Below, piece by piece: positions 42,617 to 51,169 of a stretch of DNA of 64,000 nucleotides. The DNA lies in NCBI RefSeq assembly GCF_006717145.1, contig NZ_VFQF01000003.1, forward strand, positions 868,001 through 932,000. Reading direction: 5' to 3'. Both the position numbers and the translations under genes were made by a program. Under the pieces are notes generated by a model. It worked only from the letters and a program-made list of their open reading frames with translations, searched no databases and was not told the DNA's origin. The stretch is from Humibacillus xanthopallidus (GTDB lineage Bacteria > Actinomycetota > Actinomycetes > Actinomycetales > Dermatophilaceae). Position 1 is the stretch's first letter; each line of letters starts with the position of its first letter.

Positions 42617-43849
42617 ATGGAGGTCAGCGAGCTCGTGGAGGACAGGGGCCTGGTCGGCGTGCTCCGGTTCGCTGACGAGGCGCTGCGGCTGGCCGCGGAG
42701 CGGTGTCCGACGTGGGGGTTGTCGCAAGAGCAGGTGGGTGAGGCGGTCGGGCTGGCGCAGCGGGTGCGTGACGCGGCGCAGGTGATCACGGCGGTCTCGG
42801 CGGGTGAGGCGCACTCGCGGGGGCTGGCGGCGGCGGAGGGGTTGTCGGCGGCGGACTGGTTGCGCACGCAGGCCCCGACGCTGGACCCGCGGGAGGCGCC
42901 GGGGGTGGCGAAGGTCGCGGCGGCGATGACCGAGCCGCGGTGGGCCGCGCTCGCGGCGAAGGTGACCTCGGGTGCGACCTCGGTCGCGCAGGCGGCGATG
43001 ATCGTGCGGTTCCACGCCGATCTGGCCCGGATCGCGGATCCGGAGCACCTGCAGGCGGTCGTGGACGCGATGGTCGAGGTCAGTGACGTGCTCTCGGCGC
43101 GGGAGCTGGCGCGGGTGGCCGCGCACGGCCGTGCCTCGATGCGGCCGCCGGCAGACCTGGCCGACGAGGACCGGGCGATGCGGGCCGGTCGGGCGTTCAA
43201 GAAGATCGGTGAGACGGCCGGGTTCATCGACTACCTGCTGCGGCTGGACCCGGAGGCGGCCGCGGTCATCGAGGCCGCGATCGACCCGCTGGCCCGGCCC
43301 CGCCCTGACCTCGACTGGGGCGGGGACACCACGGCCGACCCGCGCCGGCCGGAGACCCGCCGCGCCGACGCGCTGCTGGAGATCGTGGGCCGGGGTGTCG
43401 CGGCGCCGGAGGGCGTGACCCGCACTCCGCGCACCCAGCTGGTCGTGACGATGACGATGGAGGCGCTGCTGGAGCGGCTGCGCGGGGCCGGGGTGTGCGA
43501 CAACGACGCGGTCCTGTCACCGGCGACGGTGCGCCGCCTCGCGTGCGAGGCAGCGATCATCCCGATGGTCCTCGGCGGCCGCTCGCAGGTCCTGGACCAG
43601 GGCTACACCGAGCGGTACTTCACCCCGGCGCAGCGGCGGGCGCTGACCCGCCGTGACGGTGGCTGCACCTTCCCGGGCTGCACCGTGCCCCCGCAGTGGT
43701 GCGACGCTCACCACGTGACGCACTGGGCCGATGGTGGCCGCACCGACCTCGCCAACGGGGCCCTGCTCTGCGGGCGCCACCACACCGTCGTCCACGAGCG
43801 CGGCATGACCGCGACCGTCACCACCACCGCCGTCACCTGGCACCGCTAG
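42617..43849 (+). CDS. DUF222 / HNH endonuclease domain protein
   Basis: 410 residues. The DUF222 region spans about 10-300 (helical, 'GLSAADWLRTQAPTLDPREA'). The C-terminal HNH nuclease has 'RDGGCTFPGCTVPPQWCDAH', 'HVTHWADGGRTDLANGALLC' and 'GRHHTVVHE', with the Cys pairs and the catalytic His-Asn-His all present. These proteins are multicopy in actinobacteria and are often found near mobile DNA or as 13E12-repeat relatives. Substrate and role are not established. GTG/ATG choice is not an issue: ATG 42617 follows a weak AGTC region with GGGTGAAG as a ribosome site. Confidence 0.9.
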   Translation: MEVSELVEDRGLVGVLRFADEALRLAAERCPTWGLSQEQVGEAVGLAQRVRDAAQVITAVSAGEAHSRGLAAAEGLSAADWLRTQAPTLDPREAPGVAKVAAAMTEPRWAALAAKVTSGATSVAQAAMIVRFHADLARIADPEHLQAVVDAMVEVSDVLSARELARVAAHGRASMRPPADLADEDRAMRAGRAFKKIGETAGFIDYLLRLDPEAAAVIEAAIDPLARPRPDLDWGGDTTADPRRPETRRADALLEIVGRGVAAPEGVTRTPRTQLVVTMTMEALLERLRGAGVCDNDAVLSPATVRRLACEAAIIPMVLGGRSQVLDQGYTERYFTPAQRRALTRRDGGCTFPGCTVPPQWCDAHHVTHWADGGRTDLANGALLCGRHHTVVHERGMTATVTTTAVTWHR

Positions 43850-44040
43850 CTGCCCCGCCCCGAGACCCCGCCCCCACCGGCGGGGCCACAGGCCTGCCTC
43901 GACTCGGCGCGGTGGTGGGCGACGAGGCCTCCCTCATTGGGTGAACGTTGTGCGAATGCTGGGGAAACGGTGCGGGGCGCCGTGCCCCTCCCCTAACGTG
44001 AATCTGATTCAGGTGTGCACGCCGTAACCGAAGGAGCAAC

Positions 44041-44751
44041 ATGCCTTCCTTCCTCGTTCCCGCCCTTGCCGACGTGGTCGCCATAACGGTGGTCGTCACC
44101 ATCTATGTCCGTCGTCATCAGCGACGCGACCTGCTGCTCTCCTACATCGCGCTCAACATGGGGATCCTGACGGTCACAGCCGCGCTGGCCGACGCATCCG
44201 TGGGTGCCAGCCTCGGTCTCGGCCTCTTCGGCATCCTGTCGATCATCAGGCTGCGATCGGACTCCATCACCCAGGAGGAGATCGCCTACTACTTCATCGC
44301 GCTTGCGCTGGGTCTCGTGGCTGGGCTGCATCCCGGAACCCCCTACCTGACGCCAACCGTGTGTGTCGTACTCGTCGTCGTCATGTTCGTCGCCGACCAC
44401 CCCGCCCTCCTCGCGAAGAGTCGCCGCCAGCTCGTGACGATCGACGCCGCCATCGCGGACGAGCGTGAGCTACGCACCGAGCTCGAGCAGCGGCTCGGAG
44501 CCGACGTCCGTCACTTCATCGTGCAGGAGCTGGACTTCGTGCGGGACCTGACCGTGGTGGACGTCCGCTTCCGAGAGGGAGTTCGCCCTTGCCGTCCGAG
44601 CCCGGGCCGTCAGGCACTGGCCCAGACCCCCGCACAGTCTCTCGACGCACTCGTCACCCGGGCGTCCCTGCGCAACCGATCTCCCGTCGCGGCGAGCAAT
44701 GGCTCCCACGCCACCACGTCACCGGGTGCACCGCAGACGTCGCCTGGATGA
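44041..44751 (+). CDS. DUF4956 membrane protein
   Basis: 236 residues with an excellent ribosome site (GAAGGAG). Four membrane segments fill residues 1-120. The conserved block 'GLGLFGILSIIRLRSDSITQ' and 'EEIAYYFIALALGLVAGL' define DUF4956. A cytosolic tail with 'HFIVQELDFVRDLTVVDVRF' follows. The last about 55 residues are Pro/Ser-rich and could be a frameshifted extension. It overlaps the VTC gene by four bases (ATGA). DUF4956 and VTC genes are often paired, which suggests a membrane partner for polyphosphate synthesis. Confidence 0.85.
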   Translation: MPSFLVPALADVVAITVVVTIYVRRHQRRDLLLSYIALNMGILTVTAALADASVGASLGLGLFGILSIIRLRSDSITQEEIAYYFIALALGLVAGLHPGTPYLTPTVCVVLVVVMFVADHPALLAKSRRQLVTIDAAIADERELRTELEQRLGADVRHFIVQELDFVRDLTVVDVRFREGVRPCRPSPGRQALAQTPAQSLDALVTRASLRNRSPVAASNGSHATTSPGAPQTSPG

Positions 44752-45563
44752 CACCGATGACGCCGGCGCGCGAGTGTCTCAGCGACACCGTCGGGCAGCT
44801 GCCCGGCATCTCGTTGGAGGAGGTCACCGACAAGGCTGACCTGCAGGTAAGGGTCGACCACAAGTACGTCGTCAGTCTGGACGTGTTCCAGCGGTTCATC
44901 GGGGCCATCGGTCCCCGGCTGGCGGTCCTCGACATCGACCGGCTCCGCGTCTTCCAGTACGAGTCCATCTACTTCGACACCGACATTCTGACGGCCTACC
45001 GGCAGCATGCCTACGGGCGCCGACGTCGGTTCAAGCTGCGCACGAGGACCTACCTCGACTCTGGCGACTGCCTGCTCGAGGTCAAGCTTCAGGGTGGGCG
45101 CGGAGAGACGGTCAAGAAGCGCATGCCCTATTCGGCGGAGCATCGCCACGTCCTCACCCCCGCCGCTCGCGAGTTCGCGACGATGCACCTGGACGACACG
45201 GAGGTCGTCGCCGACCTCGCGGAGGTGGTCACCTCTGCCTACAGCCGTTCGACTCTCGTCGACCTGACGGGCGGCAGCCGCGTGACGTGCGATGTCGACC
45301 TCTACTTCGCAGGCGGTGGCCGGGAGTGTCACGGCTCGACGGCTACGGTGCTGATCGAGTCGAAGACCGTCGGTGCCTCCGCCATTGCCGACGCGGTGCT
45401 GTGGCGGCTGGGTCAGCGGCCCATCGCGGTCAGCAAGTACTGCGCGGGGATGGCGCTGCTGCGGCCGGAGCTGCCCGCCAACCGGTGGAACCGCGAGCTG
45501 CGCACCCTCTTCGGCTGGGAGCCCGACCGCGCTGCTCCCCGAGCGGCCCCCGCTCTCGGATGA
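44748..45563 (+). CDS. VTC-domain (polyphosphate polymerase-like) protein
   Basis: 271 residues from ATG 44748, which overlaps the DUF4956 stop. The VTC tunnel signature residues are visible: 'RVDHKYVVSLDVFQRFI', 'YESIYFDTDILTAYRQHAYG', 'RRRRFKLRTRTYLDSGDCLL' (basic strand), 'EVKLQGGRGETVKKR' and 'VLIESKTVGASAIAD'. Catalytic yeast Vtc4-like proteins use these Arg/Lys/Glu residues to build polyphosphate from ATP. No SPX domain is present. Together with DUF4956 it probably forms a two-protein membrane polymerase; substrate confirmation is lacking. Confidence 0.87.
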   Translation: MTPMTPARECLSDTVGQLPGISLEEVTDKADLQVRVDHKYVVSLDVFQRFIGAIGPRLAVLDIDRLRVFQYESIYFDTDILTAYRQHAYGRRRRFKLRTRTYLDSGDCLLEVKLQGGRGETVKKRMPYSAEHRHVLTPAAREFATMHLDDTEVVADLAEVVTSAYSRSTLVDLTGGSRVTCDVDLYFAGGGRECHGSTATVLIESKTVGASAIADAVLWRLGQRPIAVSKYCAGMALLRPELPANRWNRELRTLFGWEPDRAAPRAAPALG

Positions 45564-45685
45564 CATGCGGGACGGTGCGCTGAACGGCCTCGGGCTGCCC
45601 AAGGACGATCGGGCCTGGGTCCACTGCCCCCGGGCGTGGCGTCAACGGCGACAGGACCGCGCCCCGGGCCGATCCTGCGTGCGGA

Positions 45686-47530
45686 TCAGTCGCGGGTCGG
45701 GCGCTTCGCCCCTCCGGCGCGAGGGCCGCGGTCGGGGGTGAGCTCGATGAGCTGGCCTGAGATGCGGGTGCCGCGGAGGCGCTCGAGAGTCCCCGCAGGC
45801 AGGTCCGCGGGCAGCTCGACGATCGAGTGGTCGGTGCGGATGTCGATGTGCCCGAAGTCCTGACGCCCGAGGCCGCCCTCGTTGGCGATGGCGCCGACGA
45901 TCTGGCGGGGCTCGACCTTCTGCCGCTTGCCCACGGCGATGCGGTAGGGCGCGAGCGGCACACTCGGCCCACCGCGGGAGCCTCGCTGCGGGCCGTCACG
46001 GCGCTCACCGCGCTGCGGGCGGTCGCCGTAGCCACCGCGATCGCCCCGGTCACGACGGTCACCTCGGTCACCTCGGTCACCTCGGTCACCGTGCGACCGG
46101 TCGTCGCGGTCGAAGCTGCGCCGCGCCGGACGCTCCGGCTCGGGGGCGAGCAGCATCGGCTCGTCACCCTGCAGCACGACGGCGAGGGCCGCGGCTACAT
46201 CGACCTCGGGGACGTTGTGCTCGGTGACGTAGTGCCCGATGACGTCGCGGAAGAACTCGACCTTGTCGGTCGCGAGGGCGGCCGTGATCGCGTCGTCGAA
46301 GCGGGTGAGGCGCGTGGCGTTGATGTCCTCGACACTGGGCATGCTCATCGGGGTCAGCGTCTGGCGCGTCGCCTTCTCGATCGCCTTGAGCAGGTGGCGC
46401 TCTCGCGGGGTCACGAAGGAGATGGCGTCGCCGCTGCGGCCGGCGCGGCCGGTGCGACCGATGCGGTGCACGTAGGACTCGGTGTCGGTCGGGATGTCGT
46501 AGTTGACGACGTGGCTGATCCGCTCGACGTCGAGCCCTCGGGCGGCCACGTCGGTCGCGACGAGGATGTCGAGCTTGCCCGACTTCAGCTGGTCGACGGT
46601 GCGCTCACGCTGGTTCTGGGCGATGTCGCCGTTGATGGCCGTCGCCGAGAAGCCGCGGGCACGGAGCTTCTCTGCGAGGGTCTCGGTCTCGTTCTTCGTG
46701 CGGACGAAGACAATCATCCCCTCGAAGTTCTCGACCTCGAGGATGCGCGTCAGGGCGTCGACCTTCTGCGGGTAGGACACCGTGAGGTACCGCTGCGTGA
46801 TGTTGGGCGTCGTGGAGCGGGTCGCCTTGACCGTCACCTCGACGGGGTCGTCGAGGTACTTCTTCGAGATGCGCCGGATCTGCGAGGGCATCGTCGCGGA
46901 GAAGAGCGCGACGTGCTTGTCGTCCGGGGTGTCGGCGAGGATCGTCTCGACATCGTCGGCGAAACCCATCTTGAGCATCTCGTCGGCCTCGTCGAGCACG
47001 AGGAAGCGCAGCTCGCGCAGGTCGAGCGTGCCCTTCTCGAGGTGGTCCATGATGCGACCGGGCGTGCCGACGACGATGTGCACTCCGCGTCGGAGCGCGC
47101 TGAGCTGCACGCCGTAGGCCTGGCCGCCGTAGACGGGCAGCACGTGAACGCCGGGCATCCGGGCGGCATACCGCTCGAAGGCCTCACACACCTGCAGGGC
47201 GAGCTCGCGGGTGGGAGCCAGCACGAGCGCCTGCGGCGACTTCTGCTTGAGGTCGAGCTGGCTGAGGATCGGCAGGGCGAAGGCGGCGGTCTTGCCGGTG
47301 CCGGTCTGCGCGAGGCCGACGACGTGTCGCCCCTCGAGCAGCGCGGGGATCGTCGCCTCCTGGATCGGCGACGGGTGCTCGTAGCCGAGCTCTTTGAGGC
47401 TCTTGAGGATTCGCTCGTCGAGCCCCAGATCGGCGAAGCTGGCACGGCCCGGCGCCTCGGTCGTCTCGCCGTTGACACCGTCCGTGGTGCTGTCGTCCGT
47501 GGTGCCCGTGCTGTTCGTCTCGTCGCTCAC
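45686..47530 (-). CDS. deaD: DEAD-box RNA helicase with DbpA-type C-terminal RNA-binding domain
   Basis: 614 residues from GTG 47530. The Q motif 'ASFADLGLDERILKSLKELG', motif I 'AQTGTGKTAAF', motif II 'VLDEADEML', motif III 'LFSATMPS', motif V 'ATDVAARGLD' and motif VI 'HRIGRTGRAGR' are all intact. A C-terminal RGD/DR-rich linker ('RGDRGDRGDRRDRGDRG') and the DbpA-like RNA-binding domain ('VGKRQKVEPRQIVGAIANEG ... DIRTDHSIVELP') mark the DeaD/CsdA group. It should unwind structured RNA in ribosome assembly or mRNA decay, notably in cold. It is downstream of, and possibly co-transcribed with, the NYN-domain gene 77 bases away. Confidence 0.94.
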   Translation of the reverse strand: MSDETNSTGTTDDSTTDGVNGETTEAPGRASFADLGLDERILKSLKELGYEHPSPIQEATIPALLEGRHVVGLAQTGTGKTAAFALPILSQLDLKQKSPQALVLAPTRELALQVCEAFERYAARMPGVHVLPVYGGQAYGVQLSALRRGVHIVVGTPGRIMDHLEKGTLDLRELRFLVLDEADEMLKMGFADDVETILADTPDDKHVALFSATMPSQIRRISKKYLDDPVEVTVKATRSTTPNITQRYLTVSYPQKVDALTRILEVENFEGMIVFVRTKNETETLAEKLRARGFSATAINGDIAQNQRERTVDQLKSGKLDILVATDVAARGLDVERISHVVNYDIPTDTESYVHRIGRTGRAGRSGDAISFVTPRERHLLKAIEKATRQTLTPMSMPSVEDINATRLTRFDDAITAALATDKVEFFRDVIGHYVTEHNVPEVDVAAALAVVLQGDEPMLLAPEPERPARRSFDRDDRSHGDRGDRGDRGDRRDRGDRGGYGDRPQRGERRDGPQRGSRGGPSVPLAPYRIAVGKRQKVEPRQIVGAIANEGGLGRQDFGHIDIRTDHSIVELPADLPAGTLERLRGTRISGQLIELTPDRGPRAGGAKRPTRD

Positions 47531-47607
47531 AGACCTGACGCTAGAGGTTCAGCGTGCCTTCGCACGACCCGCAGGGGGAATTGGCCCTCCTTCGACGTCG
47601 CGTCTAC

Positions 47608-48342
47608 TCATTTCTTGCGGCGGGCGTCTGAGACGTACGCGCCTCCGGGACCCCGGTCGACGACGAAGAGCCCGACCGCCTCGAAGAGGTCGCTCAGCTT
47701 GGCGTAGCCGTAGAGGCGCGGGTCGAAGTCGGGTGACTGCTTGAGGAGGATGTTGCCCACGGCACCCAGTGAGGCCTGCCCGTTCTCCCCCGAACCGGCC
47801 GCCACGGCGGCGCGCAGCTGGTTGACGAGTCGGGCGTCCGACCTCAGCTCGGCCCCGGTCTTGGTGCTCGGCGGGGCGCTCGGGGCATCCCCCGTCTCCT
47901 TGAAGATCTCTGTGTAGATGAACTGGTCGCAGGCCGTGACGAACGGCCGCGGGGTCTTGCGCTCCCCGAAGCCGTAGACCCGTTTGCCCGACTCCCGGAT
48001 GCGGGAGGCGAGCCGCGTGAAGTCGCTGTCGCTCGACACGAGGCAGAAGCCGCTGAACGTGCCCGTGTAGAGCAGGTCCATGGCGTCGATGATCATCGCG
48101 CTGTCCGTCGCGTTCTTGCCCGAGGTGTAGGCGAACTGCTGGATGGGCTGGATCGAGTGGTCGAGCAGCGCCGCCTTCCACCGACCCAGCTGCGGCGTGG
48201 TCCAGTCGCCGTAGATGCGCTTCACGCTGGCCACCCCGAACGTCGAGATCTCGGCGAGCAGCCCCTGGGCGGTGCCGGGGTCGGCGTTGTCGGCATCGAT
48301 GAGCACCGCCAGGTGGGCGTTGTCGTCTCCCGTGGATGTCAT
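47608..48342 (-). CDS. NYN-domain nuclease with LOTUS/OST-HTH domain
   Basis: 244 residues from ATG 48342, the first start giving a compact NYN domain; the frame is open to 48528. The NYN/PIN-like domain (about 8-150) has acidic sites in 'AVLIDADNAD', 'NATDSAMIIDAMDLLYTG' and 'FCLVSSDSDFTRLA', the D-x-N and SSDSDF hallmarks. The C-terminal region (about 175-240, 'LLKQSPDFDPRLYGYAKLSD', 'LFEAVGLFVV') is an OST-HTH/LOTUS RNA-binding domain. This combination acts on RNA in other lineages. It lies next to an RNA helicase gene. Confidence 0.85.
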   Translation of the reverse strand: MTSTGDDNAHLAVLIDADNADPGTAQGLLAEISTFGVASVKRIYGDWTTPQLGRWKAALLDHSIQPIQQFAYTSGKNATDSAMIIDAMDLLYTGTFSGFCLVSSDSDFTRLASRIRESGKRVYGFGERKTPRPFVTACDQFIYTEIFKETGDAPSAPPSTKTGAELRSDARLVNQLRAAVAAGSGENGQASLGAVGNILLKQSPDFDPRLYGYAKLSDLFEAVGLFVVDRGPGGAYVSDARRKK

Positions 48343-48569
48343 GGCGCCATCCTGCCCCGCTCTCGCCCCGCGTGGAGGGGACATCCAGCCTGAATTCAGC
48401 AATGTCCCAGCGATCAAACAGGCTGAAGTGTGGTTATGCTGAGATTGTTGAAAGTTCTCGTGTGGCATTTCATGATAAATGCCGAAATAGCATATTCGCG
48501 CCTTGAGGGCGGGTGTTCCAGTCTTCACAAAATGATCCGGCCCCAGAGCCGGACTGCAATTCTGTCAAT

Positions 48570-50381
48570 ATGCGAAAACTACGAATTGCGAGCCTGTCGC
48601 TCTTCGCGTCGCTGGCCCTGGTGACACCTGCCGTCGCTGCATCCGCCGTGGTGCCGACGCCGCCCCAGACGATCACGGATCTTCCGACCGTCTACGTGAC
48701 GCTCACGGACCTGCCTGCGAAGGACTCACTGAGCTACATCCACGCCAACAAGGACGTTCCCGTCGCCAGCCAGGTCGACATCGCCGACGGTACGGCTACG
48801 CCGCCGCAGCCGTTGAAGTGCACGACGCTGCCGACTGACCTCGCGCCGGACGGTGTCGGCTGCCCCACCATCAAGGGCCATGGAAACTTCACGTGGACGC
48901 TCGACAAGAAGTCCTACCAGCTGAAGTTCGACAAGAAGGTCGCCCTGCTCGGCATGCTCCCGGGCAAGACGTGGATCCTCATCGCCAACCGCACGGATGC
49001 GTCCCTGATGCGCAACAAGACGACGATGGATCTCGCGGCGCAGTTCGGGATGTATGCCACTCCGGAGTCGCGCTTCATCGACCTCGTCGTGGACGGCAAG
49101 GACCTCGGCAGCTACCTGTTGACCGACAAGATCACCGTCACCAAGTACGACCCGTTGAAGCCGGACAGCCACGTTGCCCTTACCAGCCCACAGGGCGTGC
49201 TCCTCGAGATGGACAACCACTACGGCGGCTCGGAGCCGTTCCACTTCAACGCCGCGAAGAGCAAGTCGATCTTCGTGCTCAAGGACTCCTACGTCGGCTT
49301 CAAGAACGACCCTGGCGTCGTGCTGGACGCCGACACCCAGGCCGGCTGGGCCGACGTGCAGAGCACGATCAACACCCTCGAGGGACTGCTCTACTCGAGC
49401 AACCCGGACTGGACAAAGATCAGCGCCCTCATCGATGTCGACTCGTTCATCAAGTACTACTTCATCTCGGAGTTCGTGGAGAACCCGGACGTCTCGTCCT
49501 CGAGCGTCTACTTCTACAAGGACGGACCGACCGACAAGCTCCACGCCGGACCGGTCTGGGACTACGACATCTCTCTCGGCAACTACGCGAGCACGAACCG
49601 CGGCGGCAACCCGACCGAGGACTACGTCAAGAACGAGCTCATGACGATCACCGGCAACGGCGGCTTCGACTGGTGGACGCAGCTCTTCCGCAACCAGTCG
49701 TTCGCGGCGCAGGCCAACACGACCTACGAGACGCTCAAGCCCCTCGTCAACGCCGTGCCCTCGAAGACCGACGGCTACAAGACGCTGCTCACGCAGTCGG
49801 CGGCCCACAACTACGTCGTCTGGCCGAACATCCTCGGCAAGACGTCGGTGATCGCCTTCAACGGCGGGCACACGCCGATCCTGTCGACGTGGTCCGGCGA
49901 GGTCTCCCTGCTCAAGACGTGGGCCACCCAGCGCGCGTCCTACCTCGCCCACGCCTACGGCAGCAACGTCCCCGTGCTCCGGTATGCGGCTCAGGTGCAG
50001 ACCATCGGTTGGCAGCCGACCGTGTCGACCGGCCAGATGGCCGGCACCGTGGGCAAGTCGCTGCGGGCCGAGGCGCTGAAGATCACGGACACCAACACGA
50101 CGACCACCGGGTCGGTCGTCGGCAACGCCCACGTGCAGAACCTCGGGTGGATGGGCTACCAGGCTCCGGGCGCGATCATCGGCACGGTCGGGCGGTCGCT
50201 GCGGATGGAGGCCATCCAGCTCAAGCTGACCGGCAATCTCGCCACGGCGTACAACATCCAGTACCGGGTTCAGGTCCAGAACAAGGGCTGGATGAGCTGG
50301 GTGTCCAACGGAGCGACGGCCGGCACGACCGGGCTGTCACTGCGCATCGAGGCCCTGCAGATCCGCCTCGTCAAGAAGTGA
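48570..50381 (+). CDS. Secreted CotH-like kinase-fold protein with three ChW repeats
   Basis: 603 residues from ATG 48570, giving a signal peptide ('MRKLRIASLSLFASLALVTP'). The CotH domain spans about 110-440: 'KGHGNFTWTLDKKSYQLKFD', 'TWILIANRTDASLMRNKT', 'GVLLEMDNHYGGSEPFHF', and 'AGPVWDYDISLGN', the CotH metal-binding-like WDxD motif. Three C-terminal ChW-type repeats follow (about 480-600): 'VQTIGWQPTVSTGQMAGTVG', 'VQNLGWMGYQAPGAIIGTVG' and 'VQNKGWMSWVSNGATAGTTG', each closing with 'SLR.EA..I'. CotH phosphorylates spore-coat proteins in Bacillus; here no sporulation context exists, and surface polysaccharide or wall targeting is more likely. Confidence 0.85.
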   Translation: MRKLRIASLSLFASLALVTPAVAASAVVPTPPQTITDLPTVYVTLTDLPAKDSLSYIHANKDVPVASQVDIADGTATPPQPLKCTTLPTDLAPDGVGCPTIKGHGNFTWTLDKKSYQLKFDKKVALLGMLPGKTWILIANRTDASLMRNKTTMDLAAQFGMYATPESRFIDLVVDGKDLGSYLLTDKITVTKYDPLKPDSHVALTSPQGVLLEMDNHYGGSEPFHFNAAKSKSIFVLKDSYVGFKNDPGVVLDADTQAGWADVQSTINTLEGLLYSSNPDWTKISALIDVDSFIKYYFISEFVENPDVSSSSVYFYKDGPTDKLHAGPVWDYDISLGNYASTNRGGNPTEDYVKNELMTITGNGGFDWWTQLFRNQSFAAQANTTYETLKPLVNAVPSKTDGYKTLLTQSAAHNYVVWPNILGKTSVIAFNGGHTPILSTWSGEVSLLKTWATQRASYLAHAYGSNVPVLRYAAQVQTIGWQPTVSTGQMAGTVGKSLRAEALKITDTNTTTTGSVVGNAHVQNLGWMGYQAPGAIIGTVGRSLRMEAIQLKLTGNLATAYNIQYRVQVQNKGWMSWVSNGATAGTTGLSLRIEALQIRLVKK

Positions 50382-50453
50382 TCGTCGTCCGGTGATCACC
50401 GCAACGTGATCACCGCGACGTGACGGCCGCTCGCGCGGACTCGTGACACGGGT

Positions 50454-50480
50454 GCCCCCCACCTCCTCGAGGTGAGGGGC
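50454..50480. terminator. Terminator-like hairpin
   Basis: A GC-rich hairpin with an ACCTC/GAGGT core and a GCCCC/GGGGC outer stem (one small bulge) lies between the CotH gene and the convergent small membrane protein. A direct repeat GTGATCACCGC.AC occurs just before it (50391 and 50406). Confidence 0.6.
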
Positions 50481-50507
50481 ACCTGCGCGTGGTGCTCACG
50501 CGACGTC

Positions 50508-50924
50508 TCAGCGGGCGAGGAAGTAGGCCTTGGCGCGGCCGCTGTTGACGATGAGCAGCAGGATGACCGCGAGCAGGATCGAGATGGCCGCCTGCAGGCG
50601 CGTCGAGCCCGCCGACTGCGTGAGCAGCCAGATGCCGGCGGCCAGGTTGATGACCGAGACGACGTTGACGACGATGCGCGACCCGTTGCTGCCGTTCCAG
50701 AGCCCCCGGGACACAGCCAAGTAGATGAGGCCGAAGACGAGGTAGACGACTCCCGAGATGAGCAGCACCTCGGACGTGGTCTGCGCGGATGCCCTGACCT
50801 CGGCGTTGTTGCGGGTGAAGACGAAGAGCAGCCCGACGATGACGTCCATGACGCCGAGGAGGAACGTCATCACGGACAGGACGGTGACGCCGAAGGGTCG
50901 GTTGCCGCTGTAGGTGTCGCTCAC
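50508..50924 (-). CDS. Small four-helix membrane protein
   Basis: 138 residues from the GTG at 50924, which has a GAGGAG ribosome site; the frame extends further but with non-protein-like composition. Four hydrophobic segments are seen: 'TVLSVMTFLLGVMDVIVGLL', 'VLLISGVVYLVFGLIYLAVS', 'VVNVVSVINLAAGIWLLT' and 'AAISILLAVILLLIVNS'. It resembles actinobacterial four-TM proteins of unknown function. It stands alone. Confidence 0.7.
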   Translation of the reverse strand: MSDTYSGNRPFGVTVLSVMTFLLGVMDVIVGLLFVFTRNNAEVRASAQTTSEVLLISGVVYLVFGLIYLAVSRGLWNGSNGSRIVVNVVSVINLAAGIWLLTQSAGSTRLQAAISILLAVILLLIVNSGRAKAYFLAR

Positions 50925-51169
50925 GTCAGGCTCCTCCGAGGTTCGTCGGGCACGCCGGACGCGAAGCCCCTGGCCACACGCTAGCGTCGGCCGCCCGCGG
51001 GACGTGGGCGAACGGCATACGTCTTGCCGTGTCGCTTGCGGACCGAAGTGCCCCGGCGTGCCCCGGTGTGCATCGCCAGATCGAGTGAATCGACGACCGT
51101 GACGCAGGCCGGTGGCTACGGTTCGAAACACCCGGCGACTGCCGGCGTCGTCCACGAAGGAGCACGACG

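Noticed and set aside
45827-47707. 626-codon open frame opposite the DEAD-box helicase
   Set aside because: Antisense mirror of a strongly conserved helicase gene; composition is typical of GC-rich shadow frames.
48570-50381. Spore coat function from the CotH name
   Set aside because: No sporulation genes in the window and the protein has a signal peptide and ChW repeats; the name only reflects the domain family.
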